DNA of 35,268 nt, taken from NCBI GenBank assembly GCA_020062745.1, contig JAGUVT010000109.1:1-35268 (forward strand). The letters run 5' to 3'. Below the pieces are notes generated by a model that was not told where the DNA came from, did not search any database, and saw nothing but the letters and a program-made list of their open reading frames with translations. A program made the translations under genes and the position numbers. How positions within the stretch are numbered: position 1 is the stretch's first letter; each line of letters starts with the position of its first letter. Positions 1 through 8,604 of the stretch are shown one piece after another. Source of the stretch: Deltaproteobacteria bacterium (GTDB lineage: Bacteria > Bacillota > Desulfotomaculia > Desulfotomaculales > JAGUVT01).

Positions 1-93
1 CGGAATTCAGCTTCTGCTATCATGATTTCATTCTACATGATCAGCAGGATGGAGTCCAGTATTATTTTTTAATTCGATAAGGTGGCTGAGTAG

Positions 94-480
94 TTACGTC
101 AACACTTTGTTGGCCTTGTCATCTATTAACTTCACCAGGTCTTCGTATTGGCGCCGGAGATCTTTGTTAACCATGAGAGTCGCGGTCTTTTGCGAAGTGT
201 AATCCTCTACATACGGATCAACGACCAATATTTGCTCAGGGGCAATTGGTGAATCAGTTTCGTCCGTGATAGAGAAGGTGGTTACACGCTGAGGGAAAAT
301 GGCGTCTTTTGGCATTTGGTTTATAGAGACATCGTCGAACACCCGCGCAAAAGATGTCTTCATTGCGCCATTTGGCGCGTACACAAGAAACGCCCGCCCT
401 TCTGAGGTATCAAACTCGTGTACCAACTCCCGGATTCCGTAACAATTCTTGAGGTTGACTTTAATTTTATTCATCCTCAC
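94..480 (-). pseudogene. Truncated ATPase (P-loop, SMC/ABC-like) downstream of Type III R-M genes
   Basis: A 128-codon reading frame that looks like only the N-terminus of a larger ATP-binding protein. Residues about 33-45 read YAPNGAMKTSFAR, a degenerate Walker A in which the penultimate Gly before KT is Met. The preceding region (KIKVNLKNCYGIRELVHEF) resembles the first strands of SMC/RloC-type ATPases that sit in defence loci. No Walker B or signature motif is present because the frame stops at TAA (94-96). Reading on in frame gives only 21 more codons before a TGA. It lies 75 bp downstream of mod, on the same strand, so it was probably part of the defence operon. Either a premature stop has killed it or the remainder is outside the window in another frame. 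The family assignment is tentative; the truncation is seen directly. Confidence 0.5.
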
Positions 481-555
481 CCTCCAGTCTGAGCCGCTCT
501 AAAAACGGATAGATCGCAATGTTTTTTCGTGATTCGTTACATTGATTTTTGTTGC

Positions 556-3366
556 CTATTCACACACATCACCTTTCACCCTGAACACCTTCATTACTTC
601 ATCGCCGAGATGGTTGATAACTTTGACGGCGATGCGCCCGCTTTTGGGCTTATTGAACGGCCGCGAGGTGTCGCTGTATAGCGTGGCCCAAGCTTCTTCG
701 TTGATCTCGGCCTTGAGCGTTGTTTTGAGGGCTTTGTAGGGATCGTTGGCGCCGAGGAAGTAGGCGTGGCGCACGAAGAAACTCTCCTCGTTGTAGTCAG
801 TATCGATGAACCAGCAGGCGATTCCATCGGCCCCGTCGCTGTGGACTTCGCCGGTATTGGGGTGGAACACGTCCACGCCATTGATTTTCACCTGTATCTG
901 CCCTTCTGCGGCGTCAAGAATGTCGATGTCCGGCTCGCCAAAGATGACGAACAAGTTGCCCTTGCCGGTGTTCTTCAGGTCGTCGGCCATGTGCAGGTCG
1001 GCGTTCATCCGGGCTTTAAGCACTGGTATCCGGCCAAGCTTATTGAATTCCGACGAATGGGCGTCGTAGTTGAAGGCGCAGGCAACGAGCACATCGAAGT
1101 CCGCATCGCCGGCCTCGCGGGCCGCGGCGACAAGATCGGGGCGGGATACGGTGCCGAACTCCGGACCGATGAAGATCGCGGCGCGTTTCTCGGTAGCTGA
1201 ATCATCGTCGCCTTCAGTGTAGCGACCTTCGGCGCAGACCAACTCCCCCGGCCAGGGCGTGATCGAGGAAAAATTGATTTTGTCTTCCTTGTGCGCCTGC
1301 TGCACGCCGGCTGTCTTGAGGTTTTCCAGGATCATCCGGACGAAATCCCGCTCCTCTCCGTAACCTGCCGATGGCTCCGCAAGGCTGTCGATCAGTTCGT
1401 CATTCTCGTCCACCCCCAGCACGCGATGCGGCGACAGACTCTCGACGGTGAACGGCCCGGCTACGCGGACTTTCTTGTTGTCCTCGTATGGCTTGTCGTA
1501 GAGGTACTCGAAATCAGCCCTGGCGGCGATGGAAGCATCAATTTCCTTTTGCCGGGCGGTGCGCTGCTTCCACCATTGGGTGTGCAGGTCTTTAGCTTTA
1601 TCAGGCCAGTTGTCCCCGGCGTCGCGGGGGATTTCCCATTCTTCCCACTGCTTGCCCAGGGTCTTGTTGAGCTTTGCGCGCAGCGGTTCCAGCGTCTCTT
1701 GGAACTTCTCCCAGATGACGTCGATCTCGGCGTTGCTGGCGATGGACTTGAGGGTTATATGCGGCACGCGCTCGTAGACGAACCCCTGGCGGATGTCGCC
1801 GCGGGTGGGGGCCTCCGACGGTGCGGTGCGCGTGACCTCTGCCTCTTTGAGCTGGCCGTCGCGGCTGTCGGCAAGAAGGTAGTATGGGTAGCGGGCACCC
1901 ATGATACGCGCGCGGGCCAGGGCAAGAGCGACGCGCGATGTGTCGATGGTGATCCAGCGGCGGCCCCATTGCTCGGCGACGTAGGCAGTTGTGCCGGAAC
2001 CGCAGGTTGGGTCGAGAACGAGGTCGCCGGGATCGGTGGCCATGAGGATGCAGCGTTGAATAGGTTTTAGAGACGTCTCGACCACATAGCGCATTTCAGA
2101 GGGTGCTGAAGTGTCAACCCAAGTAGTTGAAACCGGAGTTGTTGGATAGTCAGAATGACGCAGTAAATAACGAAGCCGCTCGCCATCTTCATAGTAGACA
2201 AGCCTTTTTGCCCTACTTAACCGTTGTATACCCAGTTCGTCTGTCTTCCAGCTTTTCCCTTGAGCTGGTTGAAATTCCTTACCGTTTACTTCAACTGAGA
2301 ATACTCGATGTGGGCTGTAACCAATAGGCGACATCGAAATAAGCTGAGCGGGATCGAAATATTCATTTACAGCTTTATGATTATCCACCTCAAAACGTGA
2401 TAATTTTCGAGTCAATCCACCTTCAAAAACAGCAATATTCCAATGATTATCACCTTCAACTGAAGATAGTGTTAATAAACGGCGAAATTTTACAGATTCT
2501 TTTCTGCGTGCATAATGAACTATCCAATCCCCCATTTGCTCCAATAAATTGGCACCCAAAGGCATGGTTTTTTTCCGGAACCATATCTGAGAAACAAAAT
2601 TCTCATCCCCAAACACCTCATCCAACAACGTCCGCACCCGATGTACATTCTCATCCCCAATCTGCACAAAAATCGACCCCGATTCCGCCAGCAAATCCCG
2701 CGCCACGGTCAGCCGATCCCGCAGATAAGTCAGATAAGAGTGAATCCCGTCCCGCCACGTGTCCCGAAACGCTTTAACCTGCTCCGGCTCTCGTGTAATG
2801 TGCTCAATATTGCCATCTTTCACATCCCGGCTGGTCGTCGACCACTGAAAATTGGAGTTGAACTTGATACCATACGGCGGGTCGATATAGATGCACTGGA
2901 CCTTGCCGCGCAAGCCTTCCCGCTCGGCCAGCGACGCCATTACCTGCAGGCTGTCGCCGAGGATCATCCGGTTGGCCCAGTTGGCCTCGTGCCGGTAGAA
3001 CTCAGTCCTGGCGTTGTCGTCAGGCAGGCCGTTGAAATCGGCGAACAGGTCGAGTTGCTGGTATTCCGCCTTTCCCCGGGCCTTAGTGCGGCGGATCAGG
3101 TCGTCAATCAGCGCCTTGGGATGGATCTTTTCTTGAATATATAGCGGCGGCGCCTGGACGACGAGGTCAGACCAGTCCTGCTCGTCCTTGCCGCGCCATA
3201 CAAGCTGCGGGTCCAAATCCCGGTTGCGCCGCTCATAGGCTACACAGATGGGGCTCTGCTCTTCCTGCCGCATCACCGACTGGTACTCGGCGGTTGGGAT
3301 GTTTTTGCGCGACGCCTCATCGTGTGTGAGGGTTTCAACGGTCTTTCCCGTTGTGTTCTTGGCCAT
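556..3366 (-). CDS. mod: Type III-like restriction-modification methyltransferase subunit (Mod), N6-adenine
   Basis: Site-specific DNA methyltransferase that would use SAM to methylate adenine and supply target recognition to the neighbouring Res subunit. The catalytic motif DPPY is at residues 162-165 (IYIDPPYGIKF). It precedes the SAM-binding motif DPTCGSGTT near residue 450, the beta-class order typical of Type III Mod. The target-recognition domain should therefore lie between them, roughly residues 255-420. At 936 aa it is longer than classical Mod proteins (about 650 aa); the extra C-terminal part beyond about residue 550 is of unknown role. The ATG at 3366 follows a GGGGAG Shine-Dalgarno inside the end of res, with 1 nt between the res stop and this start, so translation is likely coupled. 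The recognition-domain segment is much more AT-rich than its flanks (see findings). Confident on family, not on the target sequence. Confidence 0.93.
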   Translation of the reverse strand: MAKNTTGKTVETLTHDEASRKNIPTAEYQSVMRQEEQSPICVAYERRNRDLDPQLVWRGKDEQDWSDLVVQAPPLYIQEKIHPKALIDDLIRRTKARGKAEYQQLDLFADFNGLPDDNARTEFYRHEANWANRMILGDSLQVMASLAEREGLRGKVQCIYIDPPYGIKFNSNFQWSTTSRDVKDGNIEHITREPEQVKAFRDTWRDGIHSYLTYLRDRLTVARDLLAESGSIFVQIGDENVHRVRTLLDEVFGDENFVSQIWFRKKTMPLGANLLEQMGDWIVHYARRKESVKFRRLLTLSSVEGDNHWNIAVFEGGLTRKLSRFEVDNHKAVNEYFDPAQLISMSPIGYSPHRVFSVEVNGKEFQPAQGKSWKTDELGIQRLSRAKRLVYYEDGERLRYLLRHSDYPTTPVSTTWVDTSAPSEMRYVVETSLKPIQRCILMATDPGDLVLDPTCGSGTTAYVAEQWGRRWITIDTSRVALALARARIMGARYPYYLLADSRDGQLKEAEVTRTAPSEAPTRGDIRQGFVYERVPHITLKSIASNAEIDVIWEKFQETLEPLRAKLNKTLGKQWEEWEIPRDAGDNWPDKAKDLHTQWWKQRTARQKEIDASIAARADFEYLYDKPYEDNKKVRVAGPFTVESLSPHRVLGVDENDELIDSLAEPSAGYGEERDFVRMILENLKTAGVQQAHKEDKINFSSITPWPGELVCAEGRYTEGDDDSATEKRAAIFIGPEFGTVSRPDLVAAAREAGDADFDVLVACAFNYDAHSSEFNKLGRIPVLKARMNADLHMADDLKNTGKGNLFVIFGEPDIDILDAAEGQIQVKINGVDVFHPNTGEVHSDGADGIACWFIDTDYNEESFFVRHAYFLGANDPYKALKTTLKAEINEEAWATLYSDTSRPFNKPKSGRIAVKVINHLGDEVMKVFRVKGDVCE

Positions 3367-3367
3367 C

Positions 3368-6300
3368 TTAGCAACTCCCCTTTACCGCCGGCTGGACAGC
3401 AACCGAATCAATCAGTCTGTCGAACCCGGCTTCGATCCGGTAAACCTCTGTGAACTCGGCGAATGCCCAGCGGCCATAATGACCGAGGTTGTTCACGCCG
3501 GGTATCCAGCAGGTCTCCATGGCGGCTTTCTTCTCCTTGGCGTCCTCGCGCCGGTAGCCTTTGATTTCGACAATCAGGTGCAGCGGGTCGTCATGACCGT
3601 CGTCGACCAGGACGATGAAATCCGGGATGTATTTCCGCGTCTCCGAGCCGTAACGGTACGGCGCTTCCAAGCCGAGGTTGTGGTTCTTGACATAAGCTTT
3701 GACCCGTGGATGAGACTCGGCAACCCGGCAGAATTCGGCTTCCCAGTCGCTGTCAAGGATGATCCAGTTGATGTGACAGCGGCGTGAATCGGTCTCCCAG
3801 CGGTTTTTCTTGGATGTATTGAAGCTCACGTAGATAGTGGAACCGGTGGGGTTATAGGGATCAAGCACGGCTTTGATGGGCCGTTCTCCTACCAGAGAGC
3901 GGGTGATGCCGGCGGTAATGCGTTCGCAGGCCATGTCGGCCAGTTCCTGGTACATCAATTGAGCGGGGTAGGTACCGCCCTTGCAGACCAGGCAGTTGTC
4001 GAGCCATTCTCTGGTGATCCGCTTGAGCTGCCCGAACAGGTGGAGTTTGGGCTCTTTGCCGGGGTCGCGCCACCTGGTGTAGAGCAAACGCCTGGTAACG
4101 TGAAACAGCAGCGTGGACCGCCGCATATCTTCCAGATGCTGCAGGCTGAGGTCAACGTCTTTGCCGATAATCCCAGCGTTTTTGGTGATCGAGGGGCCGA
4201 CGATATCGGGGGTCAGCTCAAGAACGGAGTCGTCGTTGAACTCTGCGGTGAGACGTTCCCCGGGCAGTTCCACACGGTAGCCTGCGACGCGCGGGAACCG
4301 GATCTCGAGATGGTCGCGATCGGGACGGACCGCTTTGACCTGGATGGTCTCGCGGGGCGGCTGCGGGGGCGCAACTACCGGCCTGGCGGTGAAGTCGAAC
4401 GGTATCCCCAGGACATCCGCGTATTCCACGTTGAACAGGCCGTCTTCATTGAGGTCATAAGACTGGCGGCGCAACGCGCGGCCGATGACCTGCTCGCATA
4501 ACAACTGGGTGCCGAAAGCACGCACGCCCAGCACATGTGTAACGGTGTTGGCATCCCAGCCTTCGGTGAGCATGGAAACCGATACCACGCAGCGAATCGA
4601 CTCGCCGAGGCGGCCTTGTTTGCCGACAGTGTTCATGACTTCCCGCAGCAAGTCCTGGTCCGTGAGGTTCTCGGCCTGACGGCGGTCGCCGGTGCGTTCG
4701 ATGATCTCGCGCCGGAAACGCTCAATCGCATCGGCAGACATTGACCGGAAGTTCTCATCCAGCGCATCGCCGGATTCTAGCTGTTCGCTGTCTATCAACA
4801 AAGTGTGCGGGCGGGGAAGCGGGTTGCCGGATTCGTCGAAATTCCGGAAGAGCGCCAGGCGCCCATTCTCAAGGGTGGTCGAACCGTCCCCGTTCTCCCG
4901 GTGGAAGCCCGAGATGTAGTCGTAAACCAACTTAGAGGTAGACGTATTGTTGCAAACCACAATGAAACAGGGGGGAACGTGAATACCACTTTCCTTCCAC
5001 AGCTCGTATGTCTTTTGATAATGCCCGTAGAGGGCTTCCAGAGCAGTTTGCAACTCGACGGGCAGACTTAGCGGATCGAGATTTTTAGCTTTGCCCCGGC
5101 CTTTTTTAGGCATCCGCGTGCGAATGTGCTCCCAAAGGTTGCGAAACCTGGGCATCTGCCCGCCGGGGATGTTGTCGGCCACGGGCACACGCGGGACCTT
5201 GACGATCCCGCATTCGATGGCATCCATCAGCGAGAAATCACTCATCGTCCAGGGAAAGAGCGTGCCCTCGGCGTAGCCCGAGCCCCGGAGGAAGAACGGC
5301 GTCGCCGACAGGTCAATGATCCGGGTGATGCCGAGCTTGCGATTGACGGCTTCGAGGCCGGAGATCCAGAGACGGGCGGCTTCGTTGTTTTTCTCGGCTT
5401 CCTTCCTGTCATCGCCCTTCAGATCCCCCTCGTCACCGCTGCCGGGCTTTTCACGGTAACAGTGGTGTGCCTCGTCGTTGAGCACCATGATGTTCTTTAT
5501 ACCCATCAGATCGGGCATCACCCGCTGAAGCATCTGCCCCTCGGTTTCCAAGGTATTGAGTTCTTCACCCCGGCCTTGCAGGAGCGAGCGGCCGCCCCTG
5601 GATAGCTCCAGGCGTTCGCGGAGCTTGAAGGCGTGGAAGTTGGTGATGACGATCTTGGCCCGTTCAAGATCCGCAAGCATGTCATTGGGGACGAGTTCGC
5701 GGCTCTGGTAGTAGCTGTCCGGATCGTTGGGCTGAAGTACGCGGAGCCGGTCGCGGATGGTCAGGCCGGGCGCGACGACCAGGAACCCGCGGGTAAATTT
5801 CCTGCTGGTGGGCCGGCGCACGGCATTGATGGTCTGCCACGCAATCAGCATGGCCATGACGGTGGTCTTGCCGGCCCCGGTGGCCAGTTTCAAGGCCAGC
5901 CGCAACAAGTCCGGGTTGGCGTCGTTGTTGGCATTGGCAAGATGTGCAAGGATGCCCTTGCCTGCCTTTCCGGCTTTTGGGGCGACTTCCGTCAACCAGA
6001 TGGCCGTCTCAACCGCTTCAATCTGGCAGAAAAACGGCCGGATGCTGTTGAACCTGTGGCGCCGCCAATGCTGGAGCAGCCGGGCTGTTTCGGGCGTGAC
6101 CTGCCAATCGTTGGGGTTCGGCCTGCTTCGCCACAGGTCCACGTGACGGCGAAGGGCGTTGATGATTGAAGTGGGATCATACTGTTGCGCTTCCGTGGAA
6201 AGGCCTTTGCCTTCGTCGAAAACCAGTCCCAGTTGGGCTGGCGAATCCTTGCGTTTCCTGGGTTTCGGAACCGGCGTAATGAACTCCGCGCTGCGGCGTC

Positions 6301-6409
6301 TTTCGATGATTCGTTGCGTTGGCTGGCCCTGCTCATCAAGCTCCCAGTGCCGCGCCGGGTACTCATAGGGGGAGTTGAGGACAGGTCTTTCGAAGAATTG
6401 ATTATCCAT
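3368..6409 (-). CDS. res: Type III-like restriction enzyme, helicase/nuclease subunit (Res)
   Basis: Superfamily 2 helicase-nuclease of 1013 aa that would translocate on DNA with ATP and cut when partnered with Mod. Walker A TGAGKTT is at residues 177-183, the DEAH box (NDEAHHC) is near 312, and motif III is SATPF. Motifs V-VI are in the stretch TEGWDANTVTHV...QVIGRALRR. A C-terminal PD-(D/E)xK nuclease core is visible as YIPDFIVLVDD...LIVEIKGY in the last 100 residues. All key residues of helicase and nuclease appear intact. The gene is first in the operon, res then mod, opposite to the mod-res order of EcoPI-type systems. A palindrome about 100 bp upstream (6512-6529) may be its operator. 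The intactness of both subunits suggests the system works. Confidence 0.93.
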   Translation of the reverse strand: MDNQFFERPVLNSPYEYPARHWELDEQGQPTQRIIERRRSAEFITPVPKPRKRKDSPAQLGLVFDEGKGLSTEAQQYDPTSIINALRRHVDLWRSRPNPNDWQVTPETARLLQHWRRHRFNSIRPFFCQIEAVETAIWLTEVAPKAGKAGKGILAHLANANNDANPDLLRLALKLATGAGKTTVMAMLIAWQTINAVRRPTSRKFTRGFLVVAPGLTIRDRLRVLQPNDPDSYYQSRELVPNDMLADLERAKIVITNFHAFKLRERLELSRGGRSLLQGRGEELNTLETEGQMLQRVMPDLMGIKNIMVLNDEAHHCYREKPGSGDEGDLKGDDRKEAEKNNEAARLWISGLEAVNRKLGITRIIDLSATPFFLRGSGYAEGTLFPWTMSDFSLMDAIECGIVKVPRVPVADNIPGGQMPRFRNLWEHIRTRMPKKGRGKAKNLDPLSLPVELQTALEALYGHYQKTYELWKESGIHVPPCFIVVCNNTSTSKLVYDYISGFHRENGDGSTTLENGRLALFRNFDESGNPLPRPHTLLIDSEQLESGDALDENFRSMSADAIERFRREIIERTGDRRQAENLTDQDLLREVMNTVGKQGRLGESIRCVVSVSMLTEGWDANTVTHVLGVRAFGTQLLCEQVIGRALRRQSYDLNEDGLFNVEYADVLGIPFDFTARPVVAPPQPPRETIQVKAVRPDRDHLEIRFPRVAGYRVELPGERLTAEFNDDSVLELTPDIVGPSITKNAGIIGKDVDLSLQHLEDMRRSTLLFHVTRRLLYTRWRDPGKEPKLHLFGQLKRITREWLDNCLVCKGGTYPAQLMYQELADMACERITAGITRSLVGERPIKAVLDPYNPTGSTIYVSFNTSKKNRWETDSRRCHINWIILDSDWEAEFCRVAESHPRVKAYVKNHNLGLEAPYRYGSETRKYIPDFIVLVDDGHDDPLHLIVEIKGYRREDAKEKKAAMETCWIPGVNNLGHYGRWAFAEFTEVYRIEAGFDRLIDSVAVQPAVKGSC

Positions 6410-6511
6410 GTCTAACTTCCCTCCTGATGGCAGTCATTACGAATCAAGGCGTGGGCGGCTTTGTTCACTATTGGTTTATTGAAAAGCCGGTTAAACCATG
6501 TGTCACTTTTA

Positions 6512-6529
6512 CAATATTCTATAATATTG
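6512..6529. promoter_or_regulatory. Palindrome upstream of res (possible operator)
   Basis: An 18-bp interrupted palindrome with 7-bp arms CAATATT and AATATTG around a 4-nt spacer. A further CAATAT half-site lies at 6533-6538. It sits in the AT-rich part of the 234-bp gap between res and baiN, where a promoter for the minus-strand res-mod operon is expected. A restriction operon often has its own control element, but no controller gene is seen here, so the role is a guess. Confidence 0.3.
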
Positions 6530-6643
6530 CGACAATATCCTTCAGGGTTAATGCTGATTTTACCATTTTACGCAACTAAAACCAGACAGGAAAGGTGAGT
6601 TCCGGCAGGCTGGGTTTTACGATGAGGGGTTAATGTTTTTTCA

Positions 6644-7921
6644 TCAGCGGCACGGGCGCCCGGCTGCCGACCGCCCGGCCACCCAGCCGGTGGAAAAAGC
6701 AATCTGCATGTTAAATCCGCCGGTATAGGCGTCCACATCCATGACCTCGCCGGCAAAATACAGGCCTTCCGCCAGACGCGAGGCCATGGTGCGGGGATCG
6801 ATCCCGTCCACGCTCACGCCGCCGACGGTAACCATTGCTTCAGACAGCGGGCGGGTGCCGGTCACAGCCAGCGGCAGATACTTAATCAAACGGGCGACTT
6901 TACGCCAGGTTTCTTTTCCTGCCTGTCCGGCCTTCCCGTGCTGAGCGAGCGGCAGTTTGCCGGCCTGCACGATTGCCAGCCGGCCGGGCAGAAACTGTTT
7001 TATTAAATTGAGGATGGATTTTCCGGGCTGAGCCGCGGCTGCAGACAACAATTCGCCGGCCAGGGCGTCTTCGGCAACGTCCGGCAGAACATCCGCCAGC
7101 AGGCGCAGACTGCCGCCGCCCGCGGCAGTCTGCGTCGATACCGCCCTGCTCAGCTTGAGCGCGGCCGGTCCGGAAACGCCGAAGTGAGTGAAAACAACAT
7201 CCCCTTGCTCAGCGGCAATCCTTTTGCCCTCCCCATCAAACAGGGTAAGAACAATGTCTTTCAATGACAGCCCCTGCAACTGCCCGCACAACTGCTTATC
7301 CCTGCAGCACAGCGGCGACAGACCCGGAAGCAACGGCACAATCCGGTGACCCGCCTGCTGCGCCAGTAAGTAACCGTCTCCCGTTGAGCCGGTCTGGGGG
7401 TAAGAAGCCCCGCCGGTGGCAATAATCACGGATTTACTGCGGAACACGCCCCCGCCGGCGGTACCCGCCCCCCGGCAGCGCCGGCCTGCAAACAACAACT
7501 CTGTCGCCCCGGCCCGGTAAAAAATTCTCACCCCCGCCCCCAGCAAGTATTTTTCCAGGGCCGTTACCACATCGCCGGCCCGCCCGCCGGCGGGGAAAAC
7601 CTGGCCGTGTTCCTCCTCTTTCGTACGCACTCCCAGGCTTTTAAAAAAATTAATGCAGTCGTCATTTGAAAAGCGGGACAGGGCGCCGAACAAAAATTTG
7701 CCGTTGCCGGGAATATTTTTTATAAACTCCGGCAAAGAAGCCGTATTGGTCAGGTTGCACCGGCCGCCCCCGGCAATGCTCATTTTACGCCCCGGCCGCC
7801 CGTTTTTTTCCAGCAAAGTTACTCTCGCCCCGGAAAGACTGGCGGCCGCGGCCGCAAACATGCCGGCCGGACCGCCGCCGATTACCAGCACGCCGGATAA
7901 GTCCTTACCCGCTCCGTTCAT
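6644..7921 (-). CDS. BaiN/HI0933-family NAD(P)/FAD-dependent oxidoreductase
   Basis: Flavoprotein of 425 aa. The N-terminus has the dinucleotide-binding GGGPAGMFAAAAAS motif at about residues 16-29 and then the family-specific GRPGRKMSIAGGGRCNLTN. The C-terminus carries TVGGVS...GLYFAGEVMDVDAYTGGFNMQIA, the FAD-binding end typical of the HI0933/YhiN/BaiN group. Members are annotated as aminoacetone oxidase-like or flavin reductases of bile-acid intermediates; the physiological substrate here cannot be told. The ATG at 7921 has an AAGGATG-type ribosome site. It is 33 bp downstream of the YbaK-like gene on the same strand and is probably cotranscribed with it. Confidence 0.9.
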   Translation of the reverse strand: MNGAGKDLSGVLVIGGGPAGMFAAAAASLSGARVTLLEKNGRPGRKMSIAGGGRCNLTNTASLPEFIKNIPGNGKFLFGALSRFSNDDCINFFKSLGVRTKEEEHGQVFPAGGRAGDVVTALEKYLLGAGVRIFYRAGATELLFAGRRCRGAGTAGGGVFRSKSVIIATGGASYPQTGSTGDGYLLAQQAGHRIVPLLPGLSPLCCRDKQLCGQLQGLSLKDIVLTLFDGEGKRIAAEQGDVVFTHFGVSGPAALKLSRAVSTQTAAGGGSLRLLADVLPDVAEDALAGELLSAAAAQPGKSILNLIKQFLPGRLAIVQAGKLPLAQHGKAGQAGKETWRKVARLIKYLPLAVTGTRPLSEAMVTVGGVSVDGIDPRTMASRLAEGLYFAGEVMDVDAYTGGFNMQIAFSTGWVAGRSAAGRPCR

Positions 7922-7954
7922 TAATTTGCATCCTTTTTGCTTGAGAATAATCTT

Positions 7955-8500
7955 TTACCCCAGGTCGCACAGCTCCCCTCCAGTAAACTCCAGCAACTGC
8001 TCCACCGTCACCGGAACGGCTGAATGAGGAGTGCCGGCGGCAATGTAAACCACGGGGAACCTTTTCATGCTCACGTCGATAAGAACCGGGACGGGCTGTT
8101 TAAGCGCAAAGGGGCACACCCCGCCGGGCGGAAAGCCGGTTACCTCCCGGATCGTCCCCGCATCAGGCAGTCTTACCTTGCCCGTCGCTCCCAGGTGTTT
8201 TTTCAGCTTGCTCTGATTTACCTTCACATCGCCGCTGGTGACCACCATCACCATGGAACCGTTGACGGCAAACAAAATGGTCTTGGCGATCTGGCCCGCT
8301 TCCACCCCGACCGCCCGGGCGGCCAGTTCCGCCGTATGGGTGCTTTCGTCAAACTCAAAGATCTCTATTTGATCGGATTGATCGGAAAATTGTTTTAAGT
8401 ACGCGCGCACGCGTTCAACAGGATTTATCTCTCTTCCCCCTCCCGGAGAAAGTTTCGGCGCAGTTCCGCCTTTCTCCTCCCTCCCTGAAAAGATAAACAT
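7955..8500 (-). CDS. YbaK/ProX-family aminoacyl-tRNA deacylase
   Basis: Single-domain editing protein of the YbaK/EbsC/ProX fold that hydrolyses mischarged tRNAs such as Cys-tRNA(Pro) in trans. Recognisable elements are TAELAARAVGVEAGQIAKTILF, the catalytic-lysine strand KVNQSKLKKHLG, and TGFPPGGVCPFA. The start is uncertain: the ATG at 8500 has no Shine-Dalgarno and adds about 35 low-complexity residues. A GTG lies further in, at the Val of RVRAYLKQ, about 20 nt beyond a GGAGGGGG stretch, which is too far for an ideal site. The gene is divergent from hflX and lies upstream of the BaiN-like gene. The exact editing substrate is not predictable. Confidence 0.85.
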   Translation of the reverse strand: MFIFSGREEKGGTAPKLSPGGGREINPVERVRAYLKQFSDQSDQIEIFEFDESTHTAELAARAVGVEAGQIAKTILFAVNGSMVMVVTSGDVKVNQSKLKKHLGATGKVRLPDAGTIREVTGFPPGGVCPFALKQPVPVLIDVSMKRFPVVYIAAGTPHSAVPVTVEQLLEFTGGELCDLG

Positions 8501-8507
8501 TTTTGCT

Positions 8508-8536
8508 TTGACACGCCGGCCGTCAGGCGGTATTAT
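8508..8536 (+). promoter_or_regulatory. Sigma-A type promoter for hflX
   Basis: TTGACA at 8508-8513, a 17-bp spacer, and TATTAT at 8531-8536. A transcript would begin near 8543, upstream of both candidate hflX starts. It overlaps the 5' edge of the divergent YbaK-like gene. Confidence 0.7.
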
Positions 8537-8604
8537 CGTAATAACCGGACGCTGCTTTTATGTTTACCGGGATAACTCCTGTTTATTGCCAGAAAGGAAT
8601 GCAG

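Noticed and set aside
1291-2070. Plus-strand 259-codon open frame opposite mod
   Set aside because: It is a mirror of the GC-rich mod coding strand; it shows no known domain and no ribosome site.
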